64,000 nucleotides of DNA from the NCBI GenBank assembly GCA_028288705.1, contig JAQBNH010000003.1:1-64000 (forward strand). Direction: 5' to 3'. The notes under the pieces are model-generated. The model had not been told where the DNA came from. It saw only the letters and a list, made by a program, of their open reading frames with translations, and did no database searches. Position 1 is the stretch's first letter. The number at the start of each line of letters is the position of its first letter. The stretch comes from Ferruginibacter sp. (GTDB lineage: Bacteria; Bacteroidota; Bacteroidia; Chitinophagales; Chitinophagaceae). Positions 1-8,873 of the stretch are shown here, piece by piece. The position numbers and the translations under genes were made by a program.

Positions 1-113
1 ACGCCGAAAGAAAATTATTCAAAAATTTAAGAGAGGCGTTTAGTGGATAAAATAGTTGAAAAAACGAAAGATGATTAACTTAGAAAACTCTAAAAGAAGG
101 CGGCACTAAAATA

Positions 114-357
114 AGGGGAGCCTACACTTCCATCGAGGTAGCCACCAAAATTGCAGACGTTCTCGGTGTGTCATTTGATTACCTGGCCGGGCTTGCAGAG
201 TTTGAACTGGACAGCAACATCACTTAAAAAATACTGGTTATACAAGCGCTTAAGGAGAACGATAAAACAACTCTTTTTAATACCCATTGATGCTCTGCTT
301 AGAGATGCAAATTCTAAAAAACATACTCATAAAAAACCGCTACACTTCTTGATGTAA
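114..357 (+). pseudogene. Degraded XRE-family HTH regulator
   Basis: One frame from about 114 reads through a typical XRE segment (the residues IEVATKIADVLGVSFDYLAG are visible) and hits TAA at 225-227. The similarity goes on past the stop (KILVIQALKENDKTTLF) and then moves to the neighbouring frame (PIDALLRDANSKK), which is the usual end of small Bacteroidota XRE repressors. The first helix-turn-helix half and the start codon are missing. A stop, a frameshift and a lost 5' end together indicate a dead gene. The family call rests on recognising the motif. Confidence 0.6.
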
Positions 358-467
358 CGGGTTACTATTTTTAATTATTACTCTCATATAACTTGCCACA
401 CAGGGTTGCTCACCCACATTTTACCTACGCTTCAAACATACGCTAGAAGGGGAGCTAGTACGGTGTA

Positions 468-824
468 TTACCAAATCATTAGTGTATAAGTAAATAAAAC
501 AGCACTAAGAATCAACATTAAAACTGTAATAATTATTGATGCAGTTGTATTGATATTATTTACTTTTAATTCCTCCTTTAAAATTTCGTTGTACTTATAC
601 TTTTTAAATATTAAAATAAAAAACAAAGGAACAAACAAAAATATTGATAATTGAAAAATCTCTTTAACACTTTCCTGTTGTAAAAAAGATGGATTCAGCC
701 TTGATAAGATAAATTTTATCAAGGCCGATAAAACTACGACCAAACAAATGGATAGAATAGATATTGTATAAAAATATCCCTTAAAGCATTTACTTATCAC
801 ATAAACTATAAAATCAATAATCAT
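468..824 (-). CDS. Small integral membrane protein, presumed immunity partner of the upstream RHS tail
   Basis: This 118-aa protein has three hydrophobic segments, at about residues 18-41, 56-74 and 95-117, joined by short lysine-rich loops. It starts 7 bp after the stop of the RHS tail remnant at 832, which is the position of an immunity gene in polymorphic toxin loci. The adjoining tail is rich in Gly, Ala and Val and looks membrane-active, so a membrane-embedded immunity protein would fit. No family was recognised. The gene is markedly AT-rich compared with the right half of the window. The immunity role is inferred from position only. Confidence 0.5.
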   Translation of the reverse strand: MIIDFIVYVISKCFKGYFYTISILSICLVVVLSALIKFILSRLNPSFLQQESVKEIFQLSIFLFVPLFFILIFKKYKYNEILKEELKVNNINTTASIIITVLMLILSAVLFTYTLMIW

Positions 825-831
825 TTTAATA

Positions 832-1750
832 TTATTTTTTTGTTCCTGAAAATTGCCAACCGTGGCTTGGTAAGTTATTATCTATTGCATCATGAATTAA
901 ATCAGAGGAACTTTTATATCCAAACATTAAACTACCAATGTCATAAATTCCAACGATAGCACCAAATACTGGGAATGCAATTTGTGCAGCTGTCAAAGTA
1001 GCTACTCCTGCATCACCTGCTGTTAGTTTACCATCTTTTACGATATTGACAACTCCTCCAACAGCAGCAATAGGCTTAGAAACAGCATCAACAATTTTTG
1101 CAACGTTTACAACTTTTATTGCAGTAACCGCTTTTATTCTTCCTAATGTAACTACGTTAAAGGATTTCGCATTTAACCCCGACGGAATACCTATTGGAAC
1201 TGTACCAAATCCTCCTGAAAGTCTTGCTAATCTTGCACCTCGAATAAACCCTGAAGAAACACTCTGAGTAGTTGTAGCTCCTGCACCCGCAATGTCGAAC
1301 GATTTTTGAACTGGTTTTGATACTATATCTTGAGGTACACCCGCCGAAGTTTGGCTGGCTGGTTGCGGCTTTGTATTCACAGATGTTTGACTAGGCGTAG
1401 CTTGAGTAGGTGTTGGCTGTGAAGTTTGAGAACCATTTTTTGCAAACTGGCCTGTGTTTACATCATAAGTATAACCTTTATGAGCAACCAGATCAACACC
1501 GCCACTAACATTAGCCTTTAATTCTTCAATTGATAAATCTTGTATTTTTTTTCCGCTTGGAGTTAATACATCAAAGTACCTATCTCCTCCTTCGCTAGTC
1601 TTAACCGTTTTTATAACCTTACCTGTGTTCCTATCTCGGTATTTATCATCAAAAGGTTTTGTTCCCTAATGGATCAACCATCTGTATTGGATTTCCATTA
1701 AAGCATAAGTATGGACTTTCATATTCGTTTAATTCAGGGTCTAAGTTCCA
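832..1750 (-). pseudogene. RHS-repeat protein C-terminal fragment, frameshifted
   Basis: Read on the minus strand, 1750 to about 1665 encodes the end of an RHS-associated core (WNLDPELNEYESP, then NPIQMVDPLG). In the next frame an unbroken 275-codon stretch runs to the stop at 832. The switch lies at a GGG run (CCC at 1664-1666 on the plus strand). Removing one G joins VDPLG to the tail, so a single-base insertion probably split the gene. The tail has a Thr/Gln/Pro-rich linker and then a Gly/Ala/Val-rich hydrophobic domain ending in GWQFSGTKK. The only start for the tail alone is a GTG at 1380 (182 aa). The large N-terminal RHS shell is absent. A toxin function for the tail is inferred. Confidence 0.6.
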
Positions 1751-1756
1751 ACATGG

Positions 1757-1830
1757 ACAGGAGAATAGTGATGAAATTGCAGCAGGCCTTACAACGGCTC
1801 AGTATTGGGAATATGATAGTAGAATAGTAA
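1757..1830 (+). pseudogene. Inverted piece of RHS core motif
   Basis: On the plus strand this short stretch reads SDEIAAGLTTAQYWEYDSRI. In Bacteroidota RHS proteins that motif comes directly before a WNLDP motif. Here WNLDP lies immediately to the left but on the opposite strand. Flipping about 75 bp would restore the usual order, so this looks like a micro-inversion in a decaying gene. The motif order is family knowledge; the inversion is inferred. Confidence 0.4.
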
Positions 1831-2060
1831 AATGCTTGTGATGAACGCAAAGAGGGAGTAAAATATTAAGCAGGATCTTTGCTGTTATAGAACGTAAAAG
1901 TCCGTTCGTAAATCTCCAGAAGTTGCAGCTAGCACTAAATTTTAATTTGGCATGCATCATAGAATGCTCCATTTAAACATTATTACACAGTATAAGAGTA
2001 TTTTCCTACGACACCCAGGTAACGGCGAGTTTCGATGCGTGTGCGACATCGACGGGGGCA
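1831..2060. other. Intergenic, nothing recognised
   Basis: No supported reading frame, hairpin or promoter was seen between the RHS remnant and the next small gene. It may be further decayed RHS sequence. Confidence 0.4.
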
Positions 2061-2432
2061 TTAATTTTCGTACTGTAAAACCCATTTTAAACTATCGGGA
2101 AATGGAATACCCATCTCTGCAAAATTATTTGGGGTAACCAAAATTTGCCCTTTGTTAATTTCAGAGGAGTACATAATAGGAAAGTGTTTTCCAATGAAAA
2201 TTTTATTTTTATCTACATTCGTGTTGCTACCCACGATGAGCTTTTGCCCCTTAAATATGACTTCACACTGAAAAGAGGGCGCACTTCTGAAATTGGAAGT
2301 TATCGACACTATTTTACAAGTTAGTAATATACCTTGCGTTTGTATTTTATCCTTTCTGTAAAAATGCCAAAAAACCAAAAATCCCGCTGCGAGAGCGATA
2401 AAAAGCCAGACAAAAAAATCTTTTTTTTTCAT
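2061..2432 (-). CDS. Single-TM small protein, presumed RHS immunity protein
   Basis: This 123-aa protein has an N-terminal KKKDFF start and one membrane segment (about residues 8-24). A soluble domain of about 95 residues follows, probably beta-rich and periplasmic, containing FQCEVIFKGQ and a C-terminal SLKWVLQYEN. It begins 6 bp after the stop of the RHS tip at 2439 and reads the same way. This is the second RHS-tail plus small-protein pair in 3 kb, which supports a toxin-immunity reading. Small one-TM proteins of this kind often follow RHS genes in Bacteroidota. No named domain was recognised. Confidence 0.5.
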   Translation of the reverse strand: MKKKDFFVWLFIALAAGFLVFWHFYRKDKIQTQGILLTCKIVSITSNFRSAPSFQCEVIFKGQKLIVGSNTNVDKNKIFIGKHFPIMYSSEINKGQILVTPNNFAEMGIPFPDSLKWVLQYEN

Positions 2433-2438
2433 TGTAAT

Positions 2439-3509
2439 TTATTTTTTTAAAGCCTCTTGCGGAATGATCGGTAAAACATTCCCAATATTCTCGGTAGCCA
2501 GTTTACTATAAAAAGTAGTAGCTTGCCCCTTGAGTATATATTTGCTGATTGATTTATCTAACCCAGCCCCCAACTTATTTCCTATACCTCCGGCAAGAGA
2601 ATTCACCAAAATGCTTCTAGTACTTGCGTTCGCGCTACCAACACCATTGTAGCCATCTGCTAGGTTTGTTTCGAAAGCATTTGAAACAAAGCTGGAAGTG
2701 AAATTTGCATTTGGAAAAGCGGCATTCGCAATGATGGATGTAAGGTTAATATGGTTGAGGTTGTCCGCACCCCAACCATGGTCAGATACATTTGAAGCAT
2801 ATTGAATTATCCCGTCGGACAACCCCGCGGCACCCCGTTCTGACCATGAACCCACAGCCAACGATTTAATCGCAGGTGCTGCGGTAGCAATTCCATAGAG
2901 AACAGCGGGCGAAGTGACAATTCCTACAACGAAATATCCAATAGCGTCCGCTGCTTTTGCACCGTCCTTCGCATCAATCTCATCCCTTGTCTCGAACCGT
3001 TCGAAGTGTCCACCATACAAAATATTTCTTCCGTTACTTGCGTAGTGCTGTAGTCGATCAGTGGATTTGTTATCGTTTACCAAATAAAAATATTTATTTT
3101 GGCTTTGACCATCATCAGCCACGATCCAAGTTTTTCCGGTGGCAGGATCCACAACACCCGTTGCTTGAAATATTTGATGGCTCACTTTGTCATAAACCTC
3201 AAATGTGGCCGGTCCATTTAAGTATGCCGTCTGGTGATCCCATTCCCCTACTCTGGATCTAGGTTCCTCGCCGTCAAGGTCTACACATCTCATGACATCA
3301 TTGCCGGCGAATTGATATGGACTGTAAAAGGGATAGGAGTTAGAAAGGGGATCTACACTTAAGAATTTTCCCAGCCTTACATCATAAATTCTCATCCCAT
3401 AATCCTGTTGATTCCCTTCACCCTTTACCTCATTATCATTCTCCTTCCCATTAAAGCCATACCGGTACTTACTTGCAGGAGCGCTGTATTTCCTCCCCAC
3501 CATTCCCAT
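2439..3509 (-). CDS. Orphan RHS-repeat core C-terminal tip
   Basis: The 356-aa frame opens with the RHS-associated core: YRYGFNGKENDNEVKGEGN at about residues 16-34, then DYGMRIYDVRLGKFLSVDPL, then SPYQFAGN and VDLDG near residue 80. About 270 residues of variable C-terminal domain follow, including Ala/Gly-rich segments near 190-220. Coding similarity extends upstream to 3530 (DYYPFGM) but meets an in-frame TAA at 3531-3533, so the roughly 1500-residue delivery part is missing. Tips like this are left when toxin ends are swapped at rhs loci. No known nuclease or protease motif was recognised in the tail. The start at 3509 may be artefactual and the gene is probably not expressed as a working toxin. 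Confidence 0.65.
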   Translation of the reverse strand: MGMVGRKYSAPASKYRYGFNGKENDNEVKGEGNQQDYGMRIYDVRLGKFLSVDPLSNSYPFYSPYQFAGNDVMRCVDLDGEEPRSRVGEWDHQTAYLNGPATFEVYDKVSHQIFQATGVVDPATGKTWIVADDGQSQNKYFYLVNDNKSTDRLQHYASNGRNILYGGHFERFETRDEIDAKDGAKAADAIGYFVVGIVTSPAVLYGIATAAPAIKSLAVGSWSERGAAGLSDGIIQYASNVSDHGWGADNLNHINLTSIIANAAFPNANFTSSFVSNAFETNLADGYNGVGSANASTRSILVNSLAGGIGNKLGAGLDKSISKYILKGQATTFYSKLATENIGNVLPIIPQEALKK

Positions 3510-3636
3510 CCCAAACGGATAATAGTCATTTTACCGCAAGGCTGTTCTGCACGGCATCATCAAAGAACTTGTCGCATGTAAAATAGCATTATTTTGCTGA
3601 AACAGGACCCTTTCACCCACAAAAACCCTAATCGAA

Positions 3637-4692
3637 ATGGTAACAAAAGATCACCCCTTAGTTCCACTTTTTGAAAAGTTTATTGCCGATACGTTGAAAG
3701 GCAAAAGACTAAAACCAGACGGTAGCAGGATCAAACCGCAAACCGTTGCCAACTATACGTATGTGTTGCGCTACCTGCAGGAATACGAAGCAGCCTTCTC
3801 GCCGCTACGGATTAAAGTTTATAAAAGTGAAAGTAAACGGCTTTTCACCGCCGAGCGCAATTACTGGAAAAAGTTTTACCGCCAGTTTACACAGTTTCTG
3901 TACACCCAAAAGAAATGCTTCGATAATTACGTGGGTACAGTGATCAAAATCATTCGCATTTTCTTCAACTACCTCAACCGCGAGAAAGCTATCGTCACGG
4001 GTGATTTTTATAAAAGTTTTTATGTCTGCAGGGAGGAAGTACCCATCGTTACATTGATGCCGCAACAACTCCAGTTTTTGATTGGGGATGAACAGTTCAA
4101 TGACCGCTTAACCAAAACGCAATTGAAGGCAAAACAAATTTTTGTCTTCGGCTGTACTGTCGCCTTACGCGTTTCTGATTTGTTCTCGATAAGGTTCAGT
4201 GACATCGAAAGGGTGGGAGATGCCAGTTACCTGCCTGTGAAAACCGCAAAAACAGGTACGGCTGTACGCATTAAATTACCGGCTTACGCGTTGGAAATCG
4301 TTGCCGCTTTTAAAACCACGGCCCGCAAGAGGAAGACGATCTTCCCAGCGATCCCCCGCACGCGTTTTAATAACCAGCTAAAGGAGCTGGCCGAACTCGC
4401 CGGATGGACGAGCGAGACGGGGAAAAGCCGCGCGAGGCGCGGCGTGGCTTATGATTTTACAGCAACTGCTACGGAAAAACAATACCGCTTTTGCGACCTG
4501 GTCTCCTCCCACACGATGCGCCGTACAGCGATTACAACCATGCTGATGTTGGGGATGAAAGAACACGTGGTGAAACAGATCAGCGGGCACGCCAATGACA
4601 GTAAATCTTTTCACCGCTATGTGAACCTGGTTCAATCTTACCTGGATAACGAAATGGATGAGGTGTTTGGGAAATTAGCGGCAAGGGCTTAG
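3637..4692 (+). CDS. Tyrosine recombinase (phage-integrase family)
   Basis: This 351-aa site-specific recombinase has a SAM-like core-binding domain at about residues 8-125 and a C-terminal catalytic domain. The full active-site set is visible: R178 (ALRVSD), K205, H292 and R295 (HTMR), H318 (SGHA) and the Tyr nucleophile Y328 (FHRYVN). Length and order match integrases of Bacteroidota islands rather than XerC/D. Its location between RHS remnants and unknown genes fits an integrative element, but no tRNA gene or flanking direct repeat was found to mark att sites. An active-site-complete enzyme beside decayed genes suggests it is still usable. Confidence 0.88.
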   Translation: MVTKDHPLVPLFEKFIADTLKGKRLKPDGSRIKPQTVANYTYVLRYLQEYEAAFSPLRIKVYKSESKRLFTAERNYWKKFYRQFTQFLYTQKKCFDNYVGTVIKIIRIFFNYLNREKAIVTGDFYKSFYVCREEVPIVTLMPQQLQFLIGDEQFNDRLTKTQLKAKQIFVFGCTVALRVSDLFSIRFSDIERVGDASYLPVKTAKTGTAVRIKLPAYALEIVAAFKTTARKRKTIFPAIPRTRFNNQLKELAELAGWTSETGKSRARRGVAYDFTATATEKQYRFCDLVSSHTMRRTAITTMLMLGMKEHVVKQISGHANDSKSFHRYVNLVQSYLDNEMDEVFGKLAARA

Positions 4693-5194
4693 GTTTAGTG
4701 AGGCGACTTAGCATCCTGTGTCTGTCTGCAGGAATGAGACGAGTTTGGGTATTAATACTCGATACTTTCTTCTGCTGATTTACTTTCTTTATCAATCACC
4801 CGTCGCTCTAATATTCTTTCAAGTGATAGCGCTTCGCGAATTACTTAGTACAGAAGGGTTATTATCAATCCGGCTCTCTGGAGTTTGTATTTTTTTGTTT
4901 CATCGGTATTTAATTGAATGTTACAAAACCGTTGAGGCATTGCGTCATTAAACCAAGGGTAGGCTGGGCGCGTTTACTATGCATAAGCAATCCCGTTAAG
5001 TGTGAGAGAAGTTGTTGGAGACAGTGAAAAGTTACGCAAGTTGAGTCTGTCTGTTAAAGGCAGCTAACATCAATGATCAATTTTAACGGCTGCGAATTTT
5101 GTAAAAAATGTGTAGAGAAGGAGGGGTACTATTAATTTAGTATGAGTAAGTTTCACTAATGAGTTTTCAACCAAAATAATAAACTTTCTGATAA
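4693..5194. other. Intergenic stretch, nothing recognised
   Basis: About 500 bp separate the recombinase from the next gene. Short open frames here have no family resemblance and unlikely composition. No hairpin terminator, tRNA or clear repeat was seen. If the recombinase marks an element end, an attachment site could lie here, but I cannot identify it. Confidence 0.4.
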
Positions 5195-6055
5195 ATGAAT
5201 GATTCTACCCTTGATAACACCCTGTTCTTTTTGAATTTGGCAATACCCGCTTTAAGTGGTTGGATAGGAATTTACTACAGTATACATCCTGTTCGCGTAG
5301 AAAGTAGATGGAAGGTACTGAATTCGGCGTTGCTACTTAGTCAATTTGTGCTACTATTATTTTTACTCGTCCAACAATCAAATCTCCAAGGGATCAAGGA
5401 TAAACGAAAGGATGATAACATCATAAGTCAGCAAAAAACACTTAATGATTCAGTAAAATCCGGGATTGTTAAGGGACGACAAGAGGATTTGGATATAATT
5501 GCTCGCGCCTTCAAAAGTCAGAATATAAATTTCGACTCATTGAAATTATCTCTATCCGGGATTTACAAAAAAATCCAGCCGCTTCCCCCGCTTGATTATA
5601 ATCCGAAGAAAGATAGTTTGAGTTTTGCCCAGTCTCTTAAAACAATCAATCCTGAGCTTTTCCAAACGGTCATGTTAAATAAGGGTGCAGATGCGTATAA
5701 GGATGAGAATGCTTATAATAGAGCTTTAGCAAATTTTAAAGATCAGTTCAAAAAAATTGAGAGTGAATTAGTTAAACAGCAAGACAACCCATTTCTCTTC
5801 CGAAAAGAACAATTATTTAAACTGTGGCAATGTTACTTATCAGATTTGCAGAGTAGAGTTGGAATTGATTTAAGAATATCAATTAAGCCAGATCTCGTAG
5901 TAGTAGGAAATAACTTCCGCTTCATTAATGAAGAGCACATGTTCGTTATTCAGGATTATCTCAAGATGAATAAGAGTTATTTAACTGCAAAAGAGCTAAA
6001 GTCAATAGGAGCGACTAAAAAACAATTTACCTGTTTAGGAATTGTATTCGATTGA
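5195..6055 (+). CDS. Unknown protein with two N-terminal TM helices
   Basis: The 286-aa protein has membrane helices at about residues 10-28 and 43-62. A charged, partly coiled-coil region follows (KDKRKDDNIISQQK and onwards), then a soluble domain with no motif I recognise. The predicted form is a membrane-anchored protein with a cytoplasmic C-terminal body. It stands alone between the recombinase and the HNH-type gene, with loose spacing on both sides, and shares the AT-rich composition of the segment. Function is unknown. Confidence 0.6.
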   Translation: MNDSTLDNTLFFLNLAIPALSGWIGIYYSIHPVRVESRWKVLNSALLLSQFVLLLFLLVQQSNLQGIKDKRKDDNIISQQKTLNDSVKSGIVKGRQEDLDIIARAFKSQNINFDSLKLSLSGIYKKIQPLPPLDYNPKKDSLSFAQSLKTINPELFQTVMLNKGADAYKDENAYNRALANFKDQFKKIESELVKQQDNPFLFRKEQLFKLWQCYLSDLQSRVGIDLRISIKPDLVVVGNNFRFINEEHMFVIQDYLKMNKSYLTAKELKSIGATKKQFTCLGIVFD

Positions 6056-6387
6056 CTTTGAACGGAGAATAAAGGGCACTGCTGATGCAGTTAATTTTGA
6101 AAAAATTAAGTTCATTTGACAGCTATTAAAATCAATTAGGTTATTCGATAGGTAATAAAAAAGGTCACCTTTCGATAGCACATGTTGCTATCGTACTTTA
6201 GAGCTGTTCTTTGACTAAAAGTGACAAAGGCCAGATTAAGATATTTGCTTGCAGATCTCCGAAATATTGTGTAACAATCTACTAAGATTTCGCAAGAATT
6301 TTGGTCGCATATAAGACCATTAGTTGAAAAGAAGTAAACCAATCTTATGACACAATGACCGATCACATCCTGACAGCCGGGCCACAG
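6056..6387. other. Intergenic, one hairpin
   Basis: A perfect 8-bp stem with a 5-base loop (CGATAGCA, loop CATGT, TGCTATCG) lies at 6173-6193 between convergent genes. It has no strong T tract, so it is at best a weak terminator. Nothing else was recognised. Confidence 0.35.
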
Positions 6388-6573
6388 TTAACTAAACAAT
6401 TTGTCTTTCTTACTGTAAGAGATTTTCTCCGTAATCTCTCGTTTATCGAGCTGTAAGCTACTTTTTTTGTGGTCTTGCCCTGTTTGTGAAGCCGATATTA
6501 CGTGTTTTTCTGTAGTTTTTTGGCGCGCAAACTTTTTATTTTTTTGAATTTCTGTCTTCCTCAATATATTCAT
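6388..6573 (-). CDS. Possible small Lys-rich protein coupled to the HNH gene
   Basis: This 61-codon frame starts at the ATG that shares one base with the TGA of the preceding HNH-type gene (TGATG at 6575-6571), an arrangement that allows reinitiation. The product is about one quarter lysine, has no hydrophobic segment, and would be very basic. No family was recognised. The tight coupling is the only support; it could also be chance. Confidence 0.3.
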   Translation of the reverse strand: MNILRKTEIQKNKKFARQKTTEKHVISASQTGQDHKKSSLQLDKREITEKISYSKKDKLFS

Positions 6574-8165
6574 CAGCCGTCTACAACGAGAGAAAAATTA
6601 AAGAGATATAACAGTGTATGATTTTTTATTTCCATCCATTCTTTATAAATCTCCGGATATTCTAAATTTATAATGTTGCTAGCTGGAGGAAATATCACAG
6701 TGGTCGAAATAACACTCGCTTTTCGAGAAAGGCACAGATTTTCTTTTAGGTAGCTGACTCTAAATAAAAAATGGCCAATTTGTAACGAATAGCACCAACC
6801 GCTTTCAATTAGCTCCAATGCTTTTTCCTTGGCCAGGTTTGTTAGGCGAAGATGGTCAACGAGACTGTCTCCTAAAATGAAATTAATATCATACTGTTTG
6901 CATTCAGCTATTTCTATTATTACATCTTTAGGGAGCACACCTTTCACTAAATTTTCAAACGTATTTTCAGGTAGTAGCGGCACCATGTTTTGTTTAATCG
7001 AGAGTAACAATACTTTCACGATAACCCAGTGAGAAAGAATACTGTTTTTGTCAAGGGATAATTTCAAATCGTCAATTGAATTATGTAGGTGTTTATCGTC
7101 TTGTGAAAGAACATCTTTGACTCTCGATTCCAAGGTTGACATCCAATTGGAATTGCAGGCCTTGCATACTTGGTGATTTACAAACCCATAGCTACTTTCC
7201 GGTTTGTCGGAAACACCCGTCAATAATGAACTTTGGAAGTCCTCGTCGCCAAATTTTGAAAGTAGCGTTGGTTGAATAAACTTTTCTTTAAAAAAATTTC
7301 GCAACCATTGGGGGAAAATGTGCTCCTTGCTTAAATCATTAGAGTCACAAAAGATACATTTCGAAGGGTGTGCAACAGGTAAAACTAATATCTTTTCACC
7401 CTCTGACAAGTTGAGGATTCGTTCATTTAAATAGGCGAAGGGCTTTTCATAAATAGCAGGTATTATAATTTGGGAACTTGATGCAATAGTGTCATTTACG
7501 TTGTTTTCTTCGGCAAAACTTTTCTTCTCTACCTTGGGTGTCAATATTTTAAATGGAGTTCGCTTTAATGGATCGACGATTTTCAACAATTCCGAAAATA
7601 AATTCTCCCATCCAGTTCTTACAGGAATGGTTATCATCGGGACAGCGTATAACCAGGCAAAATACTTACTAATACTTATTGCAAAACTGCAATAACAAGT
7701 TATTTCAAATTGTCCACCGATGTGATTGGTGCTATGAAAAATAAAACTCACGCAATCAATATAAATTGATCCCAATATTTCCATCATATCTGCTGGCTCT
7801 CTTGGAGGAGTGCTCTTGAACAAAGTAGCTTTTTCAACAAAGGAACCTTTTTCATTGCCTATTTGAATTTCGCAACCGAATTGGGTTGTAAAATTTATAA
7901 GCGTAATTAGGAGATCTTCAGAAAAGAGGTTCGACGGTACCCAAAAAGCAAATGCAAAGGAGATTTCGTCTTTATCAATAAATACTCCCAGTAGTAGATA
8001 GCGAAGATGAGGGTCTGCGCACTGTTTAAAATATAGAAAAAAGTTGTCGTTAATCTTTTGCTGGTAGTCAGCCGTATTAAAAGCTTTTAAGATAGTTTCT
8101 TCATTTACTTTATGAGTATCAGTAAGGTAAGGATTGAAGAAATATTTTTTATAACTAGTAGTCAT
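6573..8165 (-). CDS. HNH-type zinc protein, possible nuclease
   Basis: The 530-aa protein has a divergent HNH/zinc-finger core in its middle. C270-x2-C273 (CIFC) is followed by SKEHIFPQWL with E281-H282, and 50 residues later by C334-x2-C337-N338 (CKACNSNWMS). This CxxC, EHIFP, CxxCN, WMS layout is seen in uncharacterised HNH endonuclease-like proteins. Residues 1-250 and 350-530 have no domain I recognise; part of the N-terminal half (about 130-180) is rich in aromatic residues. The gene sits in the accessory segment and is followed by an overlapping 61-codon frame. A nuclease or defence role is plausible but is inferred from the motif alone. Confidence 0.65.
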   Translation of the reverse strand: MTTSYKKYFFNPYLTDTHKVNEETILKAFNTADYQQKINDNFFLYFKQCADPHLRYLLLGVFIDKDEISFAFAFWVPSNLFSEDLLITLINFTTQFGCEIQIGNEKGSFVEKATLFKSTPPREPADMMEILGSIYIDCVSFIFHSTNHIGGQFEITCYCSFAISISKYFAWLYAVPMITIPVRTGWENLFSELLKIVDPLKRTPFKILTPKVEKKSFAEENNVNDTIASSSQIIIPAIYEKPFAYLNERILNLSEGEKILVLPVAHPSKCIFCDSNDLSKEHIFPQWLRNFFKEKFIQPTLLSKFGDEDFQSSLLTGVSDKPESSYGFVNHQVCKACNSNWMSTLESRVKDVLSQDDKHLHNSIDDLKLSLDKNSILSHWVIVKVLLLSIKQNMVPLLPENTFENLVKGVLPKDVIIEIAECKQYDINFILGDSLVDHLRLTNLAKEKALELIESGWCYSLQIGHFLFRVSYLKENLCLSRKASVISTTVIFPPASNIINLEYPEIYKEWMEIKNHTLLYLFNFSLVVDG

Positions 8166-8466
8166 ATGCCGTGCACCTTTATAATTTTAATTGTCAAAAC
8201 CTGTTTGATCGTAGCCCCCTCCGCCCCTGATTTTCTTTAAATCGGTTCTTGCCCTTTTCCAATTATAAAAATTCAAATCGAGAAGAAAGTCGTCAAAAAA
8301 TTAAAAACCGCTCCTTTAAGCTTGCTACAATTTCCCTATAAATATGTTCCGTGCCAACTTTAATGACCTAATAAAACAAATGATCAAAAAACAGGTACTA
8401 ATACCTAACAATCCCATCCCGCATTAATACAATTTGCTGCTTCTTTTAAAACCTAAACGAGTAAGC
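8166..8466. other. Divergent intergenic region
   Basis: About 300 bp separate the HNH-type gene from the sensor module reading the other way, so both promoters should lie here. No exact TAnnTTTG box was seen at a good distance (TACAATTTG near 8429-8437 is one base too long). No hairpin or coding signal was recognised. Confidence 0.35.
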
Positions 8467-8853
8467 ATGAGTCAAACAAATTCAATTCCGTCAGCAAACA
8501 GTCACCCGATCACCTTAACCACCGCGATCAGTATGACGCAAAAATTTCGCGCCAACAGGGAGACTATCCTCGACGCTACTTACAAAGGCCTGGACATCCT
8601 GCCTTTAAATGAAACCTTTAACCGCGACGCTTTTGACGCATTGCTGGCAACAGACGGAGCAGAAGCCATTCGCCTTTATTATGGAATGACGGAAGATCTC
8701 GATATTCATGCTATTTTCGTAGCCGTGAACGCAGACAACGAAGATCTTTTGCCACCCGCAACACCGAGTGAATCGGAAACGGCTCAACCGGTTATAATGC
8801 AAACAGGGCAGCGATGCCCCACAACCTGTCCGCCTGATTCGGACTTAAACTAA
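8467..8853 (+). CDS. Small protein with C-terminal CxxxC motif, sensor-module leader gene
   Basis: The ATG at 8467 (MSQTNSIPS, 128 aa) is preferred over an upstream alternative because family members begin with this SANSHPITLTTA region. The body has TAISMTQKFRANRETIL and an IRLYYGM segment. A Pro/Ser linker then leads to a conserved tail containing RCPTTCPP. I know this as a small Bacteroidota family of unknown function. It has no signal peptide or TM segment. It lies 20 bp before the membrane protein, kinase and regulator genes that follow, which suggests one transcript and a role linked to that sensor system. A redox or metal role for the two Cys is speculation. Confidence 0.7.
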   Translation: MSQTNSIPSANSHPITLTTAISMTQKFRANRETILDATYKGLDILPLNETFNRDAFDALLATDGAEAIRLYYGMTEDLDIHAIFVAVNADNEDLLPPATPSESETAQPVIMQTGQRCPTTCPPDSDLN

Positions 8854-8873
8854 CATGATTTCATCCGTACCGT

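Noticed and set aside
3637..4692. Recombinase as chromosomal XerC/XerD
   Set aside because: The divergent N-terminal domain and accessory setting fit an element integrase better.
4718..4951. Open frame of 77 codons after the recombinase
   Set aside because: Hydrophobic and Phe/Leu-rich by composition only, no family resemblance, no clear ribosome or promoter signal.
6136..6366. 76-codon minus-strand frame
   Set aside because: Crosses the hairpin at 6173-6193, has scattered Cys and no recognisable motif; more likely spacer DNA.
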